The notes beneath the pieces were generated by a model. That model had not been told where the DNA came from, did not search any database, and saw only the letters and a list, made by a program, of their open reading frames with translations. Positions 1-10,100 of a DNA stretch of 64,000 bases are shown piece by piece (position 1 is the first letter of the stretch; each line of letters begins with the position of its first letter). The stretch covers positions 124,001 to 188,000 of the forward strand of contig NZ_JACCKD010000009.1 in NCBI RefSeq assembly GCF_013450155.1. The letters run 5' to 3'. The position numbers and the translations under genes were made by a program. Source of the DNA: Haloechinothrix aidingensis (GTDB taxonomy: Bacteria; Actinomycetota; Actinomycetes; Mycobacteriales; Pseudonocardiaceae).

Positions 1-19
1 GAGGGCTGAAGGAGGGGCC

Positions 20-2608
20 GTGGTCGCGGGGGACATCGCTGCCGGCACGCGTGCGCGGCCGCGGGAGCTACCGCTGGTGTCGGTGATCGTCGTCAACTAC
101 CGCGGCGCCCACGAGACCGTGCGCTGCCTACGCTCGCTCGCCGAGGTGCTGGACTACCCGCACTTCGAGGTCATCTGCGTGGACAACGCCTCGGAAGGCC
201 CGGACGCCGAGATCATTCGCTCCGCAACGGCCGAGCTGACCGGCTGCGCCGTCGAGCTGGTCGTCGCCGAGCGCAACCTCGGTTTCGCGGGTGGCTGCAA
301 CCTGGGCGCCGAGCACGCTCGCGGCTCCGTTCTCGCGTTCCTCAACAACGACGCGAGGCCGGACCCCGCGTGGGTGAGCGCCGCCGTGGCCGCGCTCACC
401 GCCGACCCCACGGTGGCGGCGGTGGCCAGCAAGGTCGTCGGCTGGGACGGCGAGACCGCCGACTTCGTCGACGCCGGTCTCACCTGGTTCGGTATGGGCT
501 ACAAGCGCCACGCCGAGACCCCCCTCGCCGAGCTGGACCCCGCCGAGCACGAGCGCGCCAAGGACGTGCTGTTCGCGACCGGAGCGGCGATGTTCGTACG
601 CGCGGCCGTCTACGCCGAGCTCGGGGGGTTCGACGAGCGCTTCTTCATGTTCTACGAGGACGTCGACCTCGGCTGGCGGTTGAACCTGTACGGCTGGCGC
701 GTACGCTACGTGCCCGGCTCGCTCGCTTATCACCGGCATCACGGCACGATGGACGCGATCGACACCGCCGAGTCGGGGCGCGAGACGTTCCTGCTGGAAC
801 GTAACGCGCTCGCCGCGCTGTACAAGAACCTCGCCGACTCGTCGCTGGCAGCGGCACTGCCGGCCGCGCTCGGCCTCGCGGTACGCAGGTCCACCGCGCG
901 CGGCGAGATCGACCCGACGCAACTCGACCTGCAGCACGGCACGGCACCGCCGGACTCCACCCCCGTACCGGTATCGCGCCAGGCACTCGCCGGAGTGCTG
1001 GCGATCGACCAGTTCGTCGAGCAGCTGCCGGAGCTGGCACCGGCGCGCGAGGAGGTACAGGCCCGGCGGGTACGTTCCGACACCGACCTCGCCCCGCTGG
1101 TCCGCGACGCGCTGGAACCAGCGTTCCCGCTACCCCGCTACCTCACCGCCCACGAGATCCTCACCCGCGCCTTCCCGGTCGGCGACACCTTCAGCAGGCC
1201 CCGCAAGGTCCTGGTACTCACCGGCGACGCGCTGACCGCTCGCATGGCGGGGCCCGCGATCCGGGCCTGGAACATCTCGGCGACGCTGGCCGCCGAGCAC
1301 GAGGTCCGGCTCGTCACCGTCAACAGCCGCTGCGACCCCCCGGCCGCGCCGTTCCGGGTCGGCACGGCGCGGCGCCGGGACCTCGCCGAGCCCGTCGAAT
1401 GGGCCGACATCGTCATCCTGCAGGGGCACGTGCTCGAGATGGCACCCGCACTGCGCACCGAGTACGCACACAAGATCGTGATCTGCGACCTGTACGACCC
1501 GATGCACCTCGAGGTCCTCGAACAGTCCAAGAGCGCGGCGGACGACGCGCGGGCAGCCGATCTCGCCGGGGTCACCAGGGTGCTGAACACGCAGCTCGAG
1601 CGGGGTGACTTCTTCCTCTGCGCCTCCGAGCGGCAGCGGCACCTCTGGCTCGGCCACCTCGCCGCCCTCGGCAGGTTGTCACCCCAGCTCTACGACGCCG
1701 ACCCGACGACCCGGTCACTGCTGTCGGTCGTGCCGTTCGGGCTGCCCGCCGAGCCGCCCGAGCGCACCGGTCCCGGGCCGCGCTCGGTGATCGACGGCAT
1801 CGACGACACCGATCGGGTCATCCTCTGGGCCGGGGGTGTGTACAGCTGGTTCGACCCCCTCACCCTGATCCGCGCCGTCGACGAGCTCCGGCACGGCAGG
1901 CCCGAGGTCCGTCTGGTCTTCCTCGGCATGCGGCACCCCAACCCCGAGGTGACCGACACCGGCATCGGCGCGGAGGCTGTACGGCTGGCCGACTCGCTGG
2001 GCATCTCCGACAAGCACGTGTTCTTCAACGAGCACTGGGTGCCCTACGAGCAACGCCAGAACTGGCTACTCGATGCCGACTGCGGCGTGACCACGCATCT
2101 CGAGCATGTCGAGACCACGTTCGCGTTCCGCACCCGCGTGCTCGACTACCTGTGGGCGGGCCTGCCGATCGTGACCACCGACGGGGACGCGTTCGCCGAC
2201 CTGGTACGCGCCGAGGGGCTCGGTCTCACCGTCCCGGCAGCCGATCCGCATGCCCTCGCGGGCGCGCTGGAGAAGGTGCTGTACGACGAGGAGTTCGCCG
2301 CGCGGTGCTCCGCACGGATCGCCGACGTCGCCCGGCGGTACACCTGGCCGCGCGTGCTCGAACCACTCGTGCGCTTCTGCCGCGACCCGCGTCCGGCCGC
2401 GGACCGCCTCGCAGGTGCGGGCGGACTGACCCGCACCGCACGGCCCAGCGGGACCGCGCTCGTACGCCGCGATCTGGCACTCGTACGCTCGTACCTCGCG
2501 GATGGTGGTCCCGGCGAGCTCGCTCGACGAGCTACCGGGAGGTTGCGCAGGATGATTGGTGAGCGAATGACTCGCACGTCGCGTTCCGGGAGACAGGGCG
2601 ATGGCTAA
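20..2608 (+). CDS. Bifunctional glycosyltransferase, GT2 domain fused to GT4 domain
   Basis: An 862-residue cytoplasmic or membrane-associated glycosyltransferase. Residues about 19-250 form a GT2 domain: VSVIVVNYRG at the N terminus, the LNNDARPDPAW segment in the DXD position, and FFMFYEDVDLGWRL followed by a His-rich YHRHHG, a layout typical of rhamnosyltransferase-like (WbbL type) enzymes. After a linker, residues about 395-790 form a GT4/GT1-type domain (KVLVLTGDALTARMAGPAIR, later LWAGGVYSWFDPLTLI and VLDYLWAGLPIVTTDGDAF). No signal peptide or membrane helix is seen. The GTG start has a good ribosome site, GGAGGGG at 11-17. A TGA at 7-9 may end an upstream gene. The next glycosyltransferase overlaps its 3' end by 8 bp, so the two are translationally coupled. 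Neighbouring rmlB/rmlD make the N-terminal domain a candidate rhamnosyltransferase; donor and acceptor are not proven. Confidence 0.88.
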   Translation: MVAGDIAAGTRARPRELPLVSVIVVNYRGAHETVRCLRSLAEVLDYPHFEVICVDNASEGPDAEIIRSATAELTGCAVELVVAERNLGFAGGCNLGAEHARGSVLAFLNNDARPDPAWVSAAVAALTADPTVAAVASKVVGWDGETADFVDAGLTWFGMGYKRHAETPLAELDPAEHERAKDVLFATGAAMFVRAAVYAELGGFDERFFMFYEDVDLGWRLNLYGWRVRYVPGSLAYHRHHGTMDAIDTAESGRETFLLERNALAALYKNLADSSLAAALPAALGLAVRRSTARGEIDPTQLDLQHGTAPPDSTPVPVSRQALAGVLAIDQFVEQLPELAPAREEVQARRVRSDTDLAPLVRDALEPAFPLPRYLTAHEILTRAFPVGDTFSRPRKVLVLTGDALTARMAGPAIRAWNISATLAAEHEVRLVTVNSRCDPPAAPFRVGTARRRDLAEPVEWADIVILQGHVLEMAPALRTEYAHKIVICDLYDPMHLEVLEQSKSAADDARAADLAGVTRVLNTQLERGDFFLCASERQRHLWLGHLAALGRLSPQLYDADPTTRSLLSVVPFGLPAEPPERTGPGPRSVIDGIDDTDRVILWAGGVYSWFDPLTLIRAVDELRHGRPEVRLVFLGMRHPNPEVTDTGIGAEAVRLADSLGISDKHVFFNEHWVPYEQRQNWLLDADCGVTTHLEHVETTFAFRTRVLDYLWAGLPIVTTDGDAFADLVRAEGLGLTVPAADPHALAGALEKVLYDEEFAARCSARIADVARRYTWPRVLEPLVRFCRDPRPAADRLAGAGGLTRTARPSGTALVRRDLALVRSYLADGGPGELARRATGRLRRMIGERMTRTSRSGRQGDG

Positions 2609-3683
2609 TCGCGCGCTCAGGGTACTGCTCGACGGGACTCCGTTGCTCGGCGAACGCACCGGCATCGGCAGGTACACGGCGTCACTGGCAGAGGAACTGG
2701 CCTCGATGCCCAAGGTGGACACCCGCGCGGTGGCATTCACGTTACGCGGCTGGCGCAGGCTCCGCACGGTACTGCCGCACGGGGTTCGCGCCCGCGGGAT
2801 GCCGGTCTCGGCCCGTGCGGTACGCCAGTTCTGGCTCCGTGGCTCGTTCCCCCAGGTCGAGCTGTTCGCGGGACCGACGGACGTGGTGCACGGCACGAAC
2901 TTCGTGCTACCGGGCACGGTGCGCGCGGCGGGGGTGCTGACCATTCACGACCTGTCGTTCCTGGACGCCCCCGAGGAGCTGTCCCCGAGCGACGCCCTGC
3001 TTCCCGAGCTGATCCGTAGCGGCGCGCGCAGGGCGGATGCGATCTGCACCCCGACCGCCGCCGTCGGTGACGCCGTCGCCGAGCGCCTGGACGTGGACCG
3101 CGAGAAGATCATCGTGACGCCCCTCGGGGTGGACCCGGCGTGGTTCACGGCCATGCCGCCGAACAACGACCTGCGCTCCCGGTTCGGCCTGCCCTCGGAG
3201 TACCTGCTGTTCGTCGGTACCTCCGGGCCGCGCAAGGGCCTCGACTGGCTCAACGAGGCGCACAAGACCGCCCCCGACCTTCCGCCTCTCGTCTACATCG
3301 GGCCCGGCCCGTTCATGGTCAACGACAGGTCACAGGACGCCGGGTACGTCTCCGACGTAGATCTGCGCAGCGTGGTCGCCGGTGCGTCAGCGCTGGTCCT
3401 GCCGTCCCGCGATGAGGGGTTCGGCCTGCCTGTGTTGGAAGCCATGGCCTGTGACGTGCCCGTGGTGTGCAGCGATGTGCCGTCACTGCGTGAGGTCGCG
3501 GGCTCGTTCGCGCACCTGGTCCCGTACGGGGATACCGATGCCCTCGCCCAGTCCCTCGGTGCCGCCGTGGACGAGCGGGACGCGCCGTCGAACTCGAAGG
3601 CACGGCGCGCGCACGCCGCGAGCTTCACGTGGCACCGGTGCGCCGAGTCCACCGTCGACGCCTACCAGTTCGCGGTGGGCTAG
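2601..3683 (+). CDS. GT4-family glycosyltransferase
   Basis: A 360-residue GT-B fold retaining glycosyltransferase. The N terminus has LLDGTPLLGERTGIGRY, the usual GT4 start with a glycine-rich loop. The middle has VLTIHDLSFLD and PLGVDPAWF, followed by LLFVGTSGPRKGLDWL. The C-terminal nucleotide-sugar site shows the EX7E motif in DEGFGLPVLEAMACDVPVVCSD. The length is normal for single-domain GT4 mannosyl- or rhamnosyl-type enzymes. The ATG overlaps the end of the preceding GT2-GT4 fusion, which indicates one operon. It is convergent with rmlD 52 bp downstream. The likely role is addition of a sugar to a cell-envelope polysaccharide or lipid-linked intermediate; the exact sugar cannot be read from the sequence. 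Confidence 0.87.
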   Translation: MANRALRVLLDGTPLLGERTGIGRYTASLAEELASMPKVDTRAVAFTLRGWRRLRTVLPHGVRARGMPVSARAVRQFWLRGSFPQVELFAGPTDVVHGTNFVLPGTVRAAGVLTIHDLSFLDAPEELSPSDALLPELIRSGARRADAICTPTAAVGDAVAERLDVDREKIIVTPLGVDPAWFTAMPPNNDLRSRFGLPSEYLLFVGTSGPRKGLDWLNEAHKTAPDLPPLVYIGPGPFMVNDRSQDAGYVSDVDLRSVVAGASALVLPSRDEGFGLPVLEAMACDVPVVCSDVPSLREVAGSFAHLVPYGDTDALAQSLGAAVDERDAPSNSKARRAHAASFTWHRCAESTVDAYQFAVG

Positions 3684-3735
3684 GCACTCGGCAGGAGGGA
3701 GCCGCCACGCACCGCGCGGGTTCGCCGGACACTCG

Positions 3736-4659
3736 CTAGTGGCCCGCGAGCTCGGTGCGGTGCCTGGCGACGAACGCCGCGAGAGCCTCCCGCCAGTCGC
3801 GCAGCGGCGTCAGGCCCGCGCCGCGCCACGAGTCACCCGACAGGACGGCGCGCGCAGGCCGGGCGGCCGGTCGCGGGTACTCGGCCGTGCCGCACGGGCG
3901 CACCCGATCCTCGTCCGCCCCGAGCTCGGCGAAGATCGCCCTGGCGAACTCGTACCAGGATGCCTGCCCGCCGCCGGTGCAGTGCAGGGTGTGCCGCGCG
4001 GGGCCACGTCCGTTGGTGACCATGGCGACGAGCTCGAGCAGGCCGGAAGCGAGATCCGCGCTCCAGGTCGGTGCTCCGTACTGGTCCTCGACCACGGTGA
4101 CCGTGTCGCGTTCCCGCTCGAGCTCGAGCATGGTCCGCACGAAGTTGCACCCGGTTGCCCCGTACAGCCAGGACGTCCGCACCACCCACGCGGCGGCGCC
4201 CGAACCGAGTACCGCGCTCTCCCCGGCCGCCTTGGTCCGCCCGTAGGCGTTGAGGGGGCCGAGCGCGTCGTCCGGCTCGTACGGCCGCTCGGCGTCGCCG
4301 GAGAAGACGTAGTCCGTCGAGGTATGCACCAGCGGCACGTTCTGCGACGCGCAGGCCGCGGCGAGGATCCGTGGACCGTCCGCGTTGACGGCGAAGGCAC
4401 GCTGCTCGTCGCTCTCGGCGTCGTCCACGGCTGTGTAACCGGCAGCGTTGATGACCACGGGCCGCAGGTCGTCCGCGACCGCCCTCGCCGAAAGCGCGCG
4501 CACCGCGTCGACGACCGCACCGGCATGCGTGATGTCGAGCTCGGCAGAGGACGGCGCCGTCACGTCGACGTGGACCGCGTTGGACGAGCGTGCCAGCGCG
4601 GCGAGGTCACGACCGAGCTGCCCGCTGCCGCCGGGTACCAGGATCGCCAGCCGCGTCAT
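3736..4659 (-). CDS. rmlD: dTDP-4-dehydrorhamnose reductase
   Basis: A 307-residue NADPH-dependent short-chain reductase catalysing the last step of dTDP-L-rhamnose synthesis (dTDP-4-dehydro-L-rhamnose to dTDP-L-rhamnose). The N terminus carries a Rossmann loop of RmlD type (LVPGGSGQLGRDL). Further motifs are VINAAGYTAVDDAE, VHTSTDYVFSGD, and NAYGRTKAAGE, whose YxxxK pair is catalytic; RTSWLYG follows. It starts with ATG inside an ATGA overlap with the rmlB stop (4656-4659), so rmlB and rmlD form one minus-strand operon. rmlA and rmlC are not in the window. The M. tuberculosis homologue Rv3266c sits beside the same LCP gene (recalled, not searched). Confidence 0.95.
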   Translation of the reverse strand: MTRLAILVPGGSGQLGRDLAALARSSNAVHVDVTAPSSAELDITHAGAVVDAVRALSARAVADDLRPVVINAAGYTAVDDAESDEQRAFAVNADGPRILAAACASQNVPLVHTSTDYVFSGDAERPYEPDDALGPLNAYGRTKAAGESAVLGSGAAAWVVRTSWLYGATGCNFVRTMLELERERDTVTVVEDQYGAPTWSADLASGLLELVAMVTNGRGPARHTLHCTGGGQASWYEFARAIFAELGADEDRVRPCGTAEYPRPAARPARAVLSGDSWRGAGLTPLRDWREALAAFVARHRTELAGH

Positions 4660-5687
4660 CCGGTACCACTACCCGCGTCACCGCGCCCGTGTACCGTCGC
4701 CGGGGGCACGAACGACCGCTTCTTGAGCGGTTCCCACCACTGCCGGTTCCGCGCATACCACCGGACCGTGTCGGCGAGCCCGCTGGAGAACGGCACGGCA
4801 GGCCGGTATCCGAGCTCTGCCCGGATCTTGCTGGTGTCCACCGAGTACCTCCGGTCGTGGCCAAGGCGGTCCGGGACGGGCGTGACCATGTCCCATCCGA
4901 CCCCGACCGCGTCAAGCAGCTGTGCGGTGAGCTCCTTGTTCGTCAACTCGGTTCCTCCGCCAATGTTGTATATCTCGCCGGGCACCCCGGCGTCGGCGAC
5001 CAGTTGAATGCCCCGGCAATGGTCACCGACATGCAGCCAGTCGCGCACGTTGAGGCCGTCACCGTACAGCGGGACATGCTCACCGTCGAGAAGGTTGGTG
5101 ACGAACAGCGGGATGACCTTCTCCGGATACTGGTAGGGACCGTAGTTGTTCGAACACCGGGTGATGCACACCGGCACGCCGTACGTGCGGTGGAACGCGC
5201 GCGCCATCAGGTCGGCGGAGGCCTTCGAGGCGGCGTAGGGCGAGTTGGGTTGCAGCGGGTGCGTCTCCGGCCAGGCGCCTTGTTCGATCGTGCCGTATAC
5301 CTCGTCGGTGGACACGTGCACGAACTTGCCGACCTCCGCGTCCGCCGCGGCGTGCAGCAGGACCTGGGTGCCGAGCACGTTGGTACTGACGAACTCGCTC
5401 GCACCGGCGATGGACCGGTCGACATGCGACTCGGCCGCGAAGTGCACGACGAGGTCGACGTCCCGCATGCAGCGCTGGACGAGCTCGGCGTCGCGGATAT
5501 CGCCGTGCACGAAGGTCAGCCGCTCGTGCCCGGCGACAGTGGCGAGGTTGGCCTCGTTACCCGCGTAGGTCAGGCTGTCGAGCACCACGATCTCCGCGTC
5601 GGCGAGCGACTCGTAGTCACCCGCGAGCGCCTGCCGAACGTAGTGCGACCCGATGAACCCCGCTCCACCCGTGACCAGTACCCGCAT
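4656..5687 (-). CDS. rmlB: dTDP-glucose 4,6-dehydratase
   Basis: A 343-residue extended short-chain dehydrogenase/reductase that converts dTDP-D-glucose to dTDP-4-keto-6-deoxy-D-glucose with tightly bound NAD. It begins MRVLVTGGAGFIGSHYVRQ (GxxGxxG). Further on are FAAESHVDRSI, VSTDEVYGTIEQG, the YAASKASAD catalytic YxxxK and CSNNYGPYQYPEKVIPLF, all diagnostic of RmlB. The reading frame stays open 21 codons upstream to 5750, but the ATG at 5687 fits family length and has an AAGGTAGG-like ribosome site. A TAGACT -10 box at 5754-5759 also lies inside that extension. Its stop overlaps the rmlD start by 4 bp. Confidence 0.95.
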   Translation of the reverse strand: MRVLVTGGAGFIGSHYVRQALAGDYESLADAEIVVLDSLTYAGNEANLATVAGHERLTFVHGDIRDAELVQRCMRDVDLVVHFAAESHVDRSIAGASEFVSTNVLGTQVLLHAAADAEVGKFVHVSTDEVYGTIEQGAWPETHPLQPNSPYAASKASADLMARAFHRTYGVPVCITRCSNNYGPYQYPEKVIPLFVTNLLDGEHVPLYGDGLNVRDWLHVGDHCRGIQLVADAGVPGEIYNIGGGTELTNKELTAQLLDAVGVGWDMVTPVPDRLGHDRRYSVDTSKIRAELGYRPAVPFSSGLADTVRWYARNRQWWEPLKKRSFVPPATVHGRGDAGSGTG

Positions 5688-5753
5688 TTCGTACCTACCT
5701 TCTGTCCGTCCCCAGGTGCCCGCTCCGTGGAACCACGAGCCGTGTCCCAACGG

Positions 5754-5759
5754 AGTCTA
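5754..5759 (-). promoter_or_regulatory. Candidate -10 box of the rmlBD promoter
   Basis: On the minus strand this reads TAGACT, a good actinobacterial -10. CTGTCA at 5777-5782 is 17 bp further upstream and resembles a -35. Transcription would start around 5747 and leave a leader of about 60 nt before the rmlB ATG. Confidence 0.5.
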
Positions 5760-5813
5760 GGGATCATGCGCGCTCGTGACAGCCGCGAATGCACAAGTCG
5801 TGTGCCCATGACG

Positions 5814-5819
5814 TAGCCT
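5814..5819 (+). promoter_or_regulatory. Candidate -10 box for the LCP gene
   Basis: TAGCCT on the plus strand, facing away from the rmlB promoter in the divergent intergenic region. The upstream -35 (TGCACA at 5790-5795, spacer 18) is weak. Assignment rests on position and the TANNNT consensus only. Confidence 0.35.
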
Positions 5820-5871
5820 GGGTCCGCCTGGCGTGGCATGCGAGCGTGCGGAGGGGCGGCTTCGGGTAATC

Positions 5872-7086
5872 ATGACGCGATCCGGTACACGACTGCGCTC
5901 GAGCGGTCGGGTCGTCCGCACCACCGGACGGGTCGCCGTGGCCCTGCTGGCGATCGTCACCCTGGTCGGCACCGGGTATGCCCACATCACCTACGACCGG
6001 TTGCGCGGCGACATCGGCCAGGCCGGCGCGCTCGAACCCCGCGCGGGCGAGCACCACGAGGCTCCGGCCGAGGAGGACATGGTCGACGTCCTGATCGTCG
6101 GCACGGACGCACGCACGGATATGCAGGGCAACCCCCTGTCCGAGGACATGTTGCGTGAGCTGGGCACCGAGCACAAGGACGGGGTCAAGACGGACACCCT
6201 GATCATCCTCCGGTTACCGGAGGACGGCGGCGAGGCACACGCCGTCTCCATCCCGCGGGACATCTGGGTCGATACGCCCGGCGGGGACAAAGGCAAGATC
6301 AACTCGGTCTTCGGTGCGGCCAAGCAGGCCGAGAAGGAGAACCTGCTCGCCGACGGGGTCACCGGCGGCGCCGAGCTCGAGCAGGAGTCGGACCAGGCGG
6401 GCCGCAGGGCGCTCGTCCAGGCCGTCGAGGATCTCACCGAGGTGCGGATCGACCACTACGTCGAGGTGAGCATGCTCGGGTTCTACCTGCTCACCGAGGC
6501 GCTCGGGGGTGTCGAGGTGTGCCTGAACAGCGCAACGAGCGACCCGGACGCCGCCGCCGACTTCGCCGCGGGACGTCAGGTCGTCAAGGGAGGCGATGCG
6601 CTGTCGTTCGTCCGGCAACGGAAGAACCTCCCGCGCGGCGACCTCGATCGCATCGCCCGGCAGCAGGCCTTCCTCGCCTCCGCGCTCGACGAAGCGTTCT
6701 CGACGGGGACGTTGACGAACCGGGACAGGCTCGACGAACTCGCCGAAGCCGCGCGACGTTCGGTCGTGCTGGATCCCGACCTCGACCTCCTCGAGTTCGC
6801 CGAACAGCTGCGCGCGTTCGCCTCCGGGCGGGTCGACTTCGTGACCATACCCGTGCTGGACATCGCCGCCAGCGGACCCGGTGGGGAGAGCATCGTCGAG
6901 GTGGATGTCGAGGAGGTACGCAGCTTCGTCGCCGAGCTCGCTGCCGCGGGGTCCGGGTCCGACCCGGGAAGCGAGGCCGGCGACGGCGGAGCCGAACCGC
7001 GCGGCGGCGGCTCGGCCGCACCCGCGCCGTCGGGCGAGCCGGGCGACGAACCGATCAGTGCGGACGGGGTCGCCTGCGTCGACTGA
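5872..7086 (+). CDS. LytR-CpsA-Psr (LCP) family cell-wall ligase
   Basis: A 404-residue membrane-anchored phosphotransferase of the LCP family, which attaches glycopolymers such as arabinogalactan or teichoic-acid-like chains from lipid carriers to peptidoglycan. A single N-terminal helix (about residues 17-38, VAVALLAIVTLVGTGYAH) anchors it with the catalytic part outside. The LCP domain shows DVLIVGTDAR, HAVSIPRDIWV, INSVF, and FVRQRKNLPRGDLDRIARQQ with the conserved Arg/Asp residues that bind the pyrophosphate. The C-terminal 60 residues are Gly/Pro/Ser-rich with no LytR_C domain. The start is uncertain: ATG 5872 was chosen so that the basic segment precedes the helix; the frame is open to a GTG at 5833. 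It is divergent from rmlBD, as in the Rv3266c-Rv3267 arrangement of M. tuberculosis. Confidence 0.9.
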   Translation: MTRSGTRLRSSGRVVRTTGRVAVALLAIVTLVGTGYAHITYDRLRGDIGQAGALEPRAGEHHEAPAEEDMVDVLIVGTDARTDMQGNPLSEDMLRELGTEHKDGVKTDTLIILRLPEDGGEAHAVSIPRDIWVDTPGGDKGKINSVFGAAKQAEKENLLADGVTGGAELEQESDQAGRRALVQAVEDLTEVRIDHYVEVSMLGFYLLTEALGGVEVCLNSATSDPDAAADFAAGRQVVKGGDALSFVRQRKNLPRGDLDRIARQQAFLASALDEAFSTGTLTNRDRLDELAEAARRSVVLDPDLDLLEFAEQLRAFASGRVDFVTIPVLDIAASGPGGESIVEVDVEEVRSFVAELAAAGSGSDPGSEAGDGGAEPRGGGSAAPAPSGEPGDEPISADGVACVD

Positions 7087-7164
7087 CTGCCCCTCACACC
7101 CGCGCCTGCCGCGGTGGCACCAGCAGGCACCGGGCGCCGACCGGCGTATGGCAGGATCACCCGG

Positions 7165-10100
7165 GTGCGTTTCCATGCCGATCTGCACATCCACTCCAAG
7201 TACTCGCGAGCGTGCAGCAAGGACTGCGACATCGACCACCTGAGCTGGTGGGCAAGGCGTAAGGGCATCACCCTTGTCGGGACGGGCGACTTCACCCACC
7301 CGGCGTGGTTCGAGCACCTCACCGAGAGCCTCGAACCGGCCGAACCCGGCCTGTTCCGGCTGCGCCCCGACCGCGACCGGGAGATCACCCGGACCCTGCC
7401 GCCCGCCGTCGGCGCGCACGACGTGCGGTTCATGCTCTCCGTCGAGATCGCCACGATCTACAAGCGTGACGGGCTCACGCGCAAGATCCATCACCTCGTC
7501 TACGTACCCGGCTTCGACGCGGCCGCCGAGTTCAACAGGCGGCTCGGCAAGATCGGCAACCTCGGTTCGGACGGCAGGCCCATCCTCGGCCTGGACTCGC
7601 GGGACCTGCTCGAGATCACCCTGGAGTCCGGCGACGGTGCCTACGTGGTGCCCGCACACATCTGGACTCCCTGGTTCTCCGTGCTGGGGTCGAAGTCCGG
7701 CTTCAATGCCGTGGAGGACTGCTATGCCGATCTCGCCCCGCACATCGGGGCCCTGGAGACCGGGCTGTCCAGCGACCCGGAGATGAACTGGCGGATCTCC
7801 GGGCTGGACCGCTACCGGCTGGTGAGCAACTCGGACGCGCACTCACCTCCGATGCTCGGCCGCGAGGCCACGGTGTTCGACACCGAGCTGGACTACTTCG
7901 CCGTACGCCGGGCGCTCGACACCGGGGACGGCCTGGCAGGCACGATCGAGTTCTTCCCGGAGGAAGGCAAGTACCACGTCGACGGGCACCGCAAGTGCGG
8001 CGTGCGCATGACGCCGGAGCGGACCCGTGCGCACGGCGGCAGCTGCCCGGAGTGCGGGAAGGCGCTGACCGTCGGGGTACTCAACCGCGTCACGGAGCTC
8101 GCCGACCGGGCCGAGGGGTACCGGCCGGACGGTGCCGCGGGCTTTCGCTGCCTCGTGCCGTTGCCCGAGGTGCTCAGCGAGATCCTCGGCACCGGCCCCA
8201 AGAGCAAGAAGGTGCTCACCGAGGTCGACAGGTTGACGGCCGCGTTCGGCCCGGAGCTGGCGATCCTGCAGGACGTTCCCATCGGCGACCTCGAGTCGCG
8301 CTCGGAGCTGCTTGCCGAGGCCGTGGCCCGGCTCCGGCGCGGCGAGGTACGCAGGCAACCCGGTTACGACGGGGAGTACGGCACCATCACCGTCTTCGAA
8401 CCGGGTGAGGTGCGGAGGCGGTCCGCCGCGATGGCGCAGGCGTTGTTCGACGACGTTCCCGGCGCGGCCGGGACGCACGCTGCGGAGCCGACCACCGGGG
8501 TGCTCCCCGGGCAGGACGGGACCGGACAGCCGGAGCGGCCGTCGGCGGCCGCTCCGGAGCCGCGTGCGCAGCGGGCGACAGCACCACGGCCGGGCGAGCC
8601 GTCCTCGACGGGCTCGGTGCTGGACGGGCTCGACGCCGAGCAGCGCGCGGCCGCCGGGATCGTCGACGCACCGCTGCTGATCGTGGCCGGGCCGGGCACC
8701 GGTAAGACGCGCACTGTAACGCATCGCATCGCACACCTGGTCACCGAGTGCGGTGTGCCGCCGGGTGACTGCCTTGCCGTGACGTTCACCCGGCGCGCCG
8801 CCACCGAGATGACCCAGCGGCTGCTCGGGCTCGCGCCCCGGCACGCGGGCGAGGTGACGGTGGATACGTTCCACTCCCTCGGCGCGCGCATCCTGCGCGA
8901 GCAACACGCGCGAGTGGGGCTCGGCTCCCGGTTCGGCATCGCCGACCACGCTACGCAGCTCGCCGTGGCGACCGAGGTCGCAGGCGATGACAGGCGGGGA
9001 CGCGATCTGCTGAAGCAGCTGTCCCGTGCGCGCCGCGCGGGCGGCGATCCGCAGCAGCCGCTGCCGGACGGTGCGCAGCGCTACCGCGCGAAGCTGCGGG
9101 AGCGGGACCTGGTCGACTTCGACGAGCTGATCGAGCTGCCGGTCACGCTGCTGGAGACCGATCAGCAGCTGGCTGGGCTCTACCGGGACCGGTACCGTTG
9201 GATCTCGGTCGACGAGTACCAGGACGTGGACGCCCAGCAGTACCGGCTGCTGTGGCAGCTCGCGGCGGAGCCCACCGGCGAGCCCGCGGGCAACCTCACC
9301 GCGATCGGTGACCCCGACCAGTCCATCTACCGGTTCCGTGGTGCCGACGTCGGTTTCTTCCTGCGCTTCCAGCGGGACTTCCCCGGCGCGCGGACCGTGC
9401 ACCTGACACGCAACTACCGGTCGAGCACCGCCATCCTCGACGGTGCGCAGCAGGTCATCACGCCGGACAGCCTGGTGCCGGACCGGGCGTTACGGGCCGT
9501 GCACGGCAGCGACGGCGCGCGCATCGGCCTGCACCGGGCGTCCGGCACCGCGGACGAAGCGGCATTCGTGGCACGCGGCATCGAGCGGCTGCTCGGCGGT
9601 GCGTCGTTCCATGCCCTGGACAGCGGACACGTCGAGGATGAGGGCGACCAGGCACTCGGCCTGTCGGACTTCGCCGTCCTCTACCGCACCGACCGGCAGG
9701 CGGCCGCGATCGCAGAGGCGCTGACGCGCGCCGGCTTGCCGTTCCAGAAGCGCTCGCACGACCGGCTCGCCGACCGTCCCGGTGTGGCGGAGCTGCTCGC
9801 CGAGCTCCGGTACGTACCCGCCTGCGGTGACCCGCACGATGGCGGGAGCGGCCTCGCCGACCGTCTGCGGCGCGCGGCACGGGCCGCGGTCGACAGGCTG
9901 CCCGGGGCCGACCAGGCTACGACGGCTGAGCTGCACACCGCGGTCGACCTGCTGCTGCCACTCGCCGAGCGGTGCGACGGTGATCCGGAGCAGCTGTTCA
10001 CCGAGCTGTCCCTCGGGGTCGAGGTGGACACCTGGGACCCGCGCGCCGACCGGATCTCGCTGCTGACCCTGCATGCCGCCAAGGGTTTGGAGTTTCCCGC

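Noticed and set aside
6214-9402. Long antisense open frames (542 and 519 codons) opposite the LCP and EndoQ-UvrD genes
   Set aside because: They mirror strongly coding genes; low stop-codon density is expected in GC-rich DNA and the products show no recognisable domains.
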